Source: an uncultured Treponema sp. (GTDB lineage: Bacteria > Spirochaetota > Spirochaetia > Treponematales > Treponemataceae). Taken from it: 11,362 bases of DNA. Below are positions 6,407 to 11,362 of the stretch, piece by piece (within the stretch, counting starts at the first letter, position 1; each line of letters starts with the position of its first letter). The notes under the pieces are model-generated. The model ran no database searches. It was not told the origin of the DNA and was given only the letters and a program-made list of their open reading frames with translations. Both the position numbers and the translations under genes were made by a program. The stretch covers positions 1-11,362 of the forward strand of contig CALDWC010000185.1 in assembly GCA_937923945.1 (NCBI GenBank). The letters run 5' to 3'.

Positions 6407-6844
6407 TTATTTTGACAACACATTCGCAATGCGTTCCAGCACTTTTTTACGGTCAAGCGGTTTTACAATATAGTTTTTTGCACCCAACAAAAGTGCTTTT
6501 TTTACCAACTCTTCCTTTCCTAAAGCACTGATCATCACCACTTTAGCGTTTTTATCAAATTCAACGATTTTACTCAGTGACGTCAATCCGTCCATCTTGG
6601 GCATGGTTATATCCATCGTCACCAAGTCAACATTCGGACAAAGCTGCTTGTACTTTTCGATCGCCTCCAAACCGTCAAGAGCGGTTGCAGCCACTTCATA
6701 GCCTTCACTCGTTAAAATTTGAGTAAGCTGTTTTGTAACGAAGATTGAATCATCAACAACCAAAATTTTATAAGGCGTTCCATCCGGCTTTAAACCGCTC
6801 GGAGCTTTGTCATTAATATTGGGAAAATCCTGTTTTGAAATCAT
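6407..6844 (-). CDS. cheY: Chemotaxis response regulator CheY
   Basis: This is a single receiver domain of 145 residues with a longer N-terminal extension (about 24 residues) than E. coli CheY. The acidic pocket is Asp31-Asp32, the phospho-acceptor is Asp78 (VTMDITMPKMDG), the switch residues are Ser106 and the aromatic Tyr125, and the conserved lysine is Lys128 (VKPLD). Phosphorylated by CheA, it would bind the flagellar switch and alter rotation. It is the last gene of the che cluster, 13 nt after cheX; its AAGAGG ribosome binding site overlaps the cheX stop, pointing to coupled translation. A stand-alone regulator of another kind is unlikely given this context. Confidence 0.96.
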   Translation of the reverse strand: MISKQDFPNINDKAPSGLKPDGTPYKILVVDDSIFVTKQLTQILTSEGYEVAATALDGLEAIEKYKQLCPNVDLVTMDITMPKMDGLTSLSKIVEFDKNAKVVMISALGKEELVKKALLLGAKNYIVKPLDRKKVLERIANVLSK

Positions 6845-6857
6845 AATTCATTACCTC

Positions 6858-7325
6858 TTAATTTGCTCTATCACGGATAGCGACGTTAATTTCGATTCTT
6901 CCCTGCGGTACTTCCATCGGGACAATCAAAGCTTCCATATCATTGTTTGAAATTTCCATGTTTTGACCGGTAAAAAGAGCCGGCGGCGTTAAGTCAAAAC
7001 GGAATCCTAAATCATGCAACTTTGTAACCGCTTGTGCCGTGATGAGATTCGCAAGTTCGGTAATGGTTGCTCGAACCAACTCATCAAATGCAGTCAACTC
7101 TTCCGAATTCATTGCCGAAGCAATTTTCAACGCCGTTTCCTGCTTCATGTCAAAAAGAACACGTCCCTCAACATCGCCGGCTAAACCGACCATCGCAGCC
7201 ACACCCATAACCGGCATACAATTCGACTTTAAATACAAGTCCCCGCGTTTAATTTCACCACCTAACACCTGTGACAAAATGTTGTACGCAGCTTCGGTAA
7301 ACGGATTAATATACTCTACACGCAT
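6858..7325 (-). CDS. cheX: CheY-P phosphatase CheX
   Basis: CheX dephosphorylates CheY-P in bacteria without CheZ, including spirochaetes. The 155-residue length is right for the family. The catalytic E-x-x-N motif is visible as Glu90 and Asn93 in ATITELANLITAQAV, equivalent to the Glu and Asn of Thermotoga CheX and of one half of CheC. The N-terminal EYINPFTEAAYNIL and central GLAGDVEGRVLFDM segments are typical. The start is clear: an AAGGAG site lies 6 nt before the ATG. The gene is preceded by its own promoter candidate and followed closely by cheY, so the phosphatase and its substrate would be made together. Confidence 0.95.
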   Translation of the reverse strand: MRVEYINPFTEAAYNILSQVLGGEIKRGDLYLKSNCMPVMGVAAMVGLAGDVEGRVLFDMKQETALKIASAMNSEELTAFDELVRATITELANLITAQAVTKLHDLGFRFDLTPPALFTGQNMEISNNDMEALIVPMEVPQGRIEINVAIRDRAN

Positions 7326-7346
7326 GCATTTCTCCTTCTCATATTA

Positions 7347-7375
7347 AGCATACTAAAACTATACTTTTTTGTCTA
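7347..7375 (-). promoter_or_regulatory. Internal promoter for cheX-cheY
   Basis: On the minus strand, TAGACA (7370-7375, 5 of 6), a 17-nt spacer and TATGCT (7347-7352, 4 of 6) are seen in the 124-bp gap between the CheW-CheR-like gene and cheX. Transcription would start about 15 nt before the cheX ATG, leaving room for its AAGGAG site. It would uncouple cheX-cheY from the upstream array genes. Confidence 0.5.
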
Positions 7376-7387
7376 TAGGAATTTTCA

Positions 7388-7423
7388 AAAAACTGCGGTT
7401 TTTAGAGAATTCCTGCAGTTTTT
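7388..7423 (-). terminator. Weak hairpin between the CheW-CheR-like gene and cheX
   Basis: A perfect 9-bp inverted repeat (7388-7396 with 7415-7423) is flanked by A and T runs: on the minus strand, AAAAACTGC, an 18-nt loop, then GCAGTTTTTT. The stem has little GC and a large loop, so it is at best a partial terminator or attenuator, or an RNA-processing or stability element inside the operon. Confidence 0.4.
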
Positions 7424-7449
7424 GTGAAAATAAAACATCTTCACTGTTG

Positions 7450-8805
7450 CTATTCTTTTGTAAAAAACAATATATCGCCTTCATTAAATCGTGCCCAGCC
7501 GCTCTGTTTCGGCATGGTTTCATTACGCCCTAAAAGGACAATACCCGACTGTTTTAAACTTTCGTTAAACTCACTAATCAAGTGATTTTGCATATCAACC
7601 GGCACAAACGACAGCACATCGCGCGCTAAAATAATATCAACATCGGGAACCACATTTTGGTGTGAGCAGTCGTGGTACTCAAAAAGTATCATATCTTTGA
7701 TCTCTTTACTGAACGTATAACTTCCGTCAACACCTTTCACCAAATACGGTTTATAAATCGAGTTAACATGTTCTTCCGGGAATTTCAACATTGACGCAGT
7801 CGAAATCAACAGTAAATCATTGTCATTTGCGTAAATGCGTATTCGCGCATTCGGATATTTTAGCTTCAAAATAACGGCAAAACTGTAGGTTTCATACCCT
7901 GCCCCGCACCCGACGTTCCAGACATTGATAACCAGTGAATTATTTTCAGGAAGCGCTTTATAAAATGCGTTCATGTATTCTTCACTCCAAAACGCACCCG
8001 TAAACGGTGAAATAAAGTCTTCCATAAAATCTTTTGCGTCAATTTCATTTTGAATTTGTAAATTTCCCGCCGGTCGCAAATCCTGCCAAATTTCATACCG
8101 TTTTTTGAGCCAATCGTCGTTTACGGCACTGGCATAAAATTTTTTCATAACTTTCAGCGTATCCCCGATAAAGCTCAAATCAAGGCTTTCGTTTGCACGC
8201 TGCATTAAACCGCTGCGTTTTTCAACAGGCTGCGGTTCTTGTGCCGTGACCGTAGCCGTGTATGGTGAAGCAACCGTTTTTGTATTTTCGTTTTTATTTC
8301 CGCTCCGTGTCGAAAAAATTCGGTCAACATCAAGCAGAATGTACAGCAGCCCCGCATTCTCAACGACGCCTTGAATGTACTTAATATTGATATCGCCAAA
8401 AATTGGATGCGGCGGCTTAATCGTGCTTTTAGAAACACCGACCACTTTGTCGATTTTATCAACGACGACGCCAAACCGCTGATCATTAACAATGATAATA
8501 ATCATATTTTCGACTTGATTTTTTGCTCGAGCCGGTACCGGAATATTAAAAAAGATACGCAAATCAATGACCGGAATAATTTCACCGCGCAAATTGTACA
8601 CGCCCAACAAAAAAGGGGCGGTATTCGGTACAAAGGTAAAATTACCCGCTTTCGCAATTTCTTTGACCTTCAAGATATCAATGGCATAATCTTTTCCGGC
8701 AAGCGAAAAGGTAACCATTTTAAAATCAATAACCGCAAGCTGCTCGTGCGCAAGTTCCGCCGTACCGGCTTCAATTTCCTGATTCAACATAGCTACATCA
8801 GACAT
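7450..8805 (-). CDS. cheW: CheW-CheR-like fusion protein
   Basis: Residues 25-165 are a CheW domain (FKMVTFSLAGKDYAIDILKVKEI, GVYNLRGEIIPVIDLR, GVVVDKIDKVVGV), which links CheA to chemoreceptors. A Thr/Pro/Gln-rich linker (about 170-200) leads to a CheR-like methyltransferase domain (about 205-451). There NVGCGAGYETYSFA corresponds to the SAM motif I of CheR, YANDNDLLL to its TDID strand, and ARDVLSF-VPVDMQ to CRNVLIYF. Several CheR hallmarks are altered: GEE is GYE, CRN is ARD, and the FFR arginine motif reads AFWSEE, so methyltransferase activity is doubtful. A CheW-CheR-like fusion is, to my knowledge, known from T. denticola chemoreceptor arrays. The ATG has AAGGAG 5 nt before it, 18 nt after the cheA stop. 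Confidence 0.9.
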   Translation of the reverse strand: MSDVAMLNQEIEAGTAELAHEQLAVIDFKMVTFSLAGKDYAIDILKVKEIAKAGNFTFVPNTAPFLLGVYNLRGEIIPVIDLRIFFNIPVPARAKNQVENMIIIIVNDQRFGVVVDKIDKVVGVSKSTIKPPHPIFGDINIKYIQGVVENAGLLYILLDVDRIFSTRSGNKNENTKTVASPYTATVTAQEPQPVEKRSGLMQRANESLDLSFIGDTLKVMKKFYASAVNDDWLKKRYEIWQDLRPAGNLQIQNEIDAKDFMEDFISPFTGAFWSEEYMNAFYKALPENNSLVINVWNVGCGAGYETYSFAVILKLKYPNARIRIYANDNDLLLISTASMLKFPEEHVNSIYKPYLVKGVDGSYTFSKEIKDMILFEYHDCSHQNVVPDVDIILARDVLSFVPVDMQNHLISEFNESLKQSGIVLLGRNETMPKQSGWARFNEGDILFFTKE

Positions 8806-8823
8806 ACTATCTCCTTATTTCTT

Positions 8824-11211
8824 TTACCATACTGAAGCATCGCGACGCTGGCGGGCATTTATTTCCTGTCGCATTCCCAATTCCAAAAGCTGCGCAACAT
8901 CAATAATGAGCGACACGGAACCGTCACCTAAAATTGAAGCGCCGGCAATTCCCGGTGAATTGGTAAACTGATCGGTAAGCGGCTTGATAACCACATCTTC
9001 TTCACCGATTAAACTGTCAACCATCAGTCCGACTTTCTTTTCATCGGAACCGACAATAACAATATAGTTGCTGTCATCCTCACGTGTTTCAAGAATAGAA
9101 CCGATACCGAAAAGGCGACTCAAGCGCAATAAACTGATTACCTCATCACGGCAGTTAAATACTTCATAATTGTCAATGGTGTTAATTTCCGAATCGGAAA
9201 CACGGACGCTTTCTACAACCGACGGAATAGGAATTGAGTAAATTTCTTCGCCGACACGAATCAGTAAGCCCTGAATAATTGCCAAGGTCAACGGCAGCTT
9301 GATAATAAAACGGGTACCGACATCCGGCTCACTTTCAACAATAACCGAACCGTTTAAGTTTTCAATATGGGTACGCACAACATCAAGCCCGACACCGCGT
9401 CCCGAAACATTTGTCACTTTTTGGCTGGTTGAAAAGCCAGGCTCAAAAATCAACTGATACGCTTCCATATCGGTTAAATTTTTATTCGGATGGATAATTC
9501 CTCGCTCAATCGCCTTTTGCTTAACCGCTTCCACGTCAATACCATGTCCATCATCAGTAATTTCGATGATAATCATATTACCTTCATTACTGGCTTTCAA
9601 AAGGAGCGACCCTTCCTCCGGCTTATTGGCTTTTTTTCGAACATCCGGTGTTTCAATACCGTGATCAATGGAGTTACGTACACAGTGCATAATCGGATCA
9701 AGCAAATCTTCCACAACGGATTTATCCAATTCGGTGTCTTCACCCTCAATAAAAAGCTGGACTTTTTTGTTTAGATCCTTGCACAAATCGCGAACAACAC
9801 GGGGGAAACGGTTGAAAATCTGACTGATAGGAACCATGCGGATTTTCATAACACCTTCCTGCAATTCGCCGGTAATTCGTCCCAAATTTTGTGCCGAAGA
9901 TTTAAACTTATTAATTGCTTGTTTAAAGCTACTGTCAACCGGTGAAAACACATCGAACATACCGATATAGTTGTCGCTCAGTTCTTTTTTGATCGCGTTG
10001 ATATCCGCACCGTTTTGAATCCGCTCCAGATATGACGGTATTTTTTCCATCAAACGGCGTAATTTATCCTTGTAGAGTGCCGTTTGCGTTTGAAAACTAC
10101 CATATAAATCATTAAATTCAATCGTATTTTGGTTTAGTGAAGCTTTGGTAATAACCGCTTCGCTGACTAAATTGAGTAAGTTATCAATACGCTTTGAATC
10201 AACACGCAAAATCGACGAAGTTTGATGCGAACTTGTGTGCGTTCCGGATTTAACGGCGACTGCATTTCCGGTCGACACCGTTTTCGCCGCAGCATCCGTT
10301 GCACTCGCCTCATTCGCCGCTTTGCTCGGCACTGTATTCGCTTGCGGTTGCGGCGTTTCGGCAAATGCCGGTTTAGCCGTAACGGCTGCCGTTTTTTTCG
10401 GCTGTGCGGCACTGCCCGGCGCAAGTTCAAGCGCTTCAATCTTTGCACCCAAAGTTACATCGGGAATATTAGCGACATCGTGGATTTTTTCGATTGGAAC
10501 ACCTGACGAAACGACATAAATAACTTGCGGATGAAAAATATCCGCATACAAATCATCAAAATCAGGGAGCGTTTTTAACACCGTGCTGCATTGTTTGAGC
10601 GCCGCATACACTTGAATGCCGCCGACGCTGTTCATCTGATTGTTTTCATCAAAGTCCACCGTTACTTGGTAGACCGTTTCACCGCTCGGTACGGCTTCGG
10701 CAAGCTCTAAAAGCTCATACTCGCTTAAAACATTGCTTGCGTCGGCAAGGGGAGCCGCATTTACCTGTTTTGTAATCGGTTTCGGCGCCATCGGCGCTTT
10801 TTTCGTATCCGATTTTGCGGACACATGGGAGCGCAACTCGTTGACCATCGGTGAAACATCTTCGCTGTAAACCGTTCCGTCTTTTCGCGCTTGCAACATC
10901 GCTTTAACCACATCGATAGCCGAAAGCAGTAAATCAATAATAGGTTCGGTTACCTGCGCTTTGCCGCTTCGAATTTCATCCAGCAAATCTTCAATCGCAT
11001 GGGTAAAAGTCGAAAGCTCCGTCATTTCAACCGTTGCCGAACCGCCTTTTAAAGTGTGTGCAGCACGGAAAATTTCATCAATTGCGTCCTTGTTGGACGG
11101 ATCCTGCTCAATAACAAGCACATTGCTTTCCAGCATTTCAACCTGCTGATCCGCTTCCGAAAAAAAGTCTTTCAAAAGCTCTTCGTTATTTATGTCAAGA
11201 TAGTCGCTCAT
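8824..11211 (-). CDS. cheA: Chemotaxis histidine kinase CheA
   Basis: CheA is a 795-residue soluble kinase that reads chemoreceptor state and phosphorylates CheY. Domains in order: HPt (about 5-105, phospho-acceptor His52 in AAHTLKGGSA); a P2-like domain (about 180-262); an Ala/Thr/Pro-rich linker (about 265-330); an extended P3 dimerisation region (about 332-456); the HATPase domain with N box CVRNSIDHGIE (about 510-520), G1 DDGHGID (553-559), FEPGFST (589-595) and G2 GRGVGLDVV (604-612); and a CheW-like P5 (about 645-780). All kinase motifs are intact. The open frame continues upstream to 11268, but those 19 codons lie over the promoter, so I place the start at MSDYLDIN. No ribosome binding site is visible before it. 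It heads the che operon. Confidence 0.96.
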   Translation of the reverse strand: MSDYLDINNEELLKDFFSEADQQVEMLESNVLVIEQDPSNKDAIDEIFRAAHTLKGGSATVEMTELSTFTHAIEDLLDEIRSGKAQVTEPIIDLLLSAIDVVKAMLQARKDGTVYSEDVSPMVNELRSHVSAKSDTKKAPMAPKPITKQVNAAPLADASNVLSEYELLELAEAVPSGETVYQVTVDFDENNQMNSVGGIQVYAALKQCSTVLKTLPDFDDLYADIFHPQVIYVVSSGVPIEKIHDVANIPDVTLGAKIEALELAPGSAAQPKKTAAVTAKPAFAETPQPQANTVPSKAANEASATDAAAKTVSTGNAVAVKSGTHTSSHQTSSILRVDSKRIDNLLNLVSEAVITKASLNQNTIEFNDLYGSFQTQTALYKDKLRRLMEKIPSYLERIQNGADINAIKKELSDNYIGMFDVFSPVDSSFKQAINKFKSSAQNLGRITGELQEGVMKIRMVPISQIFNRFPRVVRDLCKDLNKKVQLFIEGEDTELDKSVVEDLLDPIMHCVRNSIDHGIETPDVRKKANKPEEGSLLLKASNEGNMIIIEITDDGHGIDVEAVKQKAIERGIIHPNKNLTDMEAYQLIFEPGFSTSQKVTNVSGRGVGLDVVRTHIENLNGSVIVESEPDVGTRFIIKLPLTLAIIQGLLIRVGEEIYSIPIPSVVESVRVSDSEINTIDNYEVFNCRDEVISLLRLSRLFGIGSILETREDDSNYIVIVGSDEKKVGLMVDSLIGEEDVVIKPLTDQFTNSPGIAGASILGDGSVSLIIDVAQLLELGMRQEINARQRRDASVW

Positions 11212-11217
11212 ACTTTC

Positions 11218-11246
11218 ATTATATAATAGCTCCAAAAAATGGTCAA
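11218..11246 (-). promoter_or_regulatory. Sigma70-type promoter of the che operon, -10 box 6 nt from the cheA ATG
   Basis: On the minus strand, TTGACC (11241-11246), a 17-nt spacer and a perfect TATAAT (11218-11223) are seen. The six bases GAAAGT then lead directly to ATG at 11211. The expected start of transcription is at or next to the A of the start codon, so the cheA message should be leaderless. No sigma28-type flagellar promoter is visible nearby. Confidence 0.8.
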
Positions 11247-11312
11247 TACCCAAAAAGAAAAAAAACATTTTTTATTGATTTTATTTCCAAATTTTTAACA
11301 TTTTCTTTTGGA

Positions 11313-11348
11313 GGCACTGATTAATTCAATCGAGAATTAATCAGTGCC
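11313..11348. repeat. Palindromic intergenic repeat, copy 2 (intact form)
   Basis: A perfect 14-bp inverted repeat (11313-11326 with 11335-11348) surrounds an 8-nt loop (11327-11334). It lies about 70 bp upstream of the che promoter. Positions 11314-11339 are the reverse complement of 1588-1613. No T-run follows on either strand, so it is not a standard terminator. Nothing else recognisable is seen between here and the window end. Confidence 0.85.
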
Positions 11349-11362
11349 CACCTTTAAAATCT

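Noticed and set aside
8371..8835. 154-codon plus-strand open frame opposite the CheW domain
   Set aside because: It is rich in Asn, Arg and Ile from reverse reading of the CheW-coding strand, has no promoter or ribosome binding site, and resembles no domain.
10167..10519. Several overlapping open frames on both strands in the cheA linker region
   Set aside because: They arise from the low-complexity Ala/Thr/Pro linker codons; the Arg-rich and Ala/Cys-rich translations are typical of shifted frames.
11212..11268. 19-codon N-terminal extension of CheA (MFFFFLGIDHFLELLYNES)
   Set aside because: It covers the clear -35 and -10 boxes and lacks a ribosome binding site; CheA HPt domains start close to the MSDYLDIN position.
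11313..11348. Palindrome as an integron attC site, since T. denticola has a chromosomal integron
   Set aside because: The GTTRRRY/RYYYAAC core boxes and the two-step arm layout of attC are not seen.
11313..11348. Palindrome as a rho-independent terminator
   Set aside because: The stem is AT-rich and no T-run follows directly on either strand.
1..11362. CRISPR array, insertion sequence or prophage
   Set aside because: There are no regularly spaced repeats, no transposase or integrase, and no phage genes; the only dispersed repeat is the two-copy palindrome.

Overview
The window looks like a stretch of a Treponema-type spirochaete chromosome. The main evidence is a cheA - cheW/cheR-like fusion - cheX - cheY cluster, the arrangement known from Treponema pallidum and T. 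denticola. In support, EF-P resembles treponemal EF-P, the sequence is moderately AT-rich with many A/T homopolymers, and several starts are TTG or GTG. The species cannot be fixed from the sequence alone.

Layout. Positions 1-800 carry a strong sigma70-type promoter, a tRNA-Lys (anticodon CTT) and efp, apparently one dicistronic transcript ending at a long-stem terminator. Positions 885-1495 carry an HD-domain phosphohydrolase gene with its own promoter. These are the only plus-strand genes; everything else is on the minus strand. Reading along the minus strand from the right edge: cheA, a CheW-CheR-like fusion, cheX and cheY (11211 down to 6407, closed by a hairpin at 6368-6390). Next come a small TPR-like protein, a roughly 400-residue TPR protein and rlmN, tightly packed (6255 down to 3651). 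Last is a GH57/4-alpha-glucanotransferase-like protein that has lost its catalytic residues (3550 down to 1730). The HD gene and the GH57-like gene converge on a 234-bp spacer.

How the genes work together. CheA autophosphorylates and passes phosphate to CheY, which controls the flagellar motors. CheX is the CheY-P phosphatase in place of CheZ. The CheW-CheR-like protein couples CheA to receptors and brings a methyltransferase-like domain into the array. An internal promoter and a weak hairpin between the fusion gene and cheX could set the ratio of array proteins to CheX/CheY. EF-P and RlmN are translation factors. The TPR pair probably forms scaffolds of unknown partner.

The points most worth a second look are: two genes (the HD gene and cheA) whose promoter -10 boxes sit exactly 6 nt before the ATG with no ribosome binding site, suggesting leaderless mRNAs; the catalytically dead GH57-like protein; the eroded CheR-like domain fused to CheW; an extended CheA dimerisation domain; and a palindromic intergenic repeat found at 1588-1613 and 11313-11348, with its loop inverted between copies and a 42-bp hairpin insertion in one. 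I see no clearly new defence or mobile system here.
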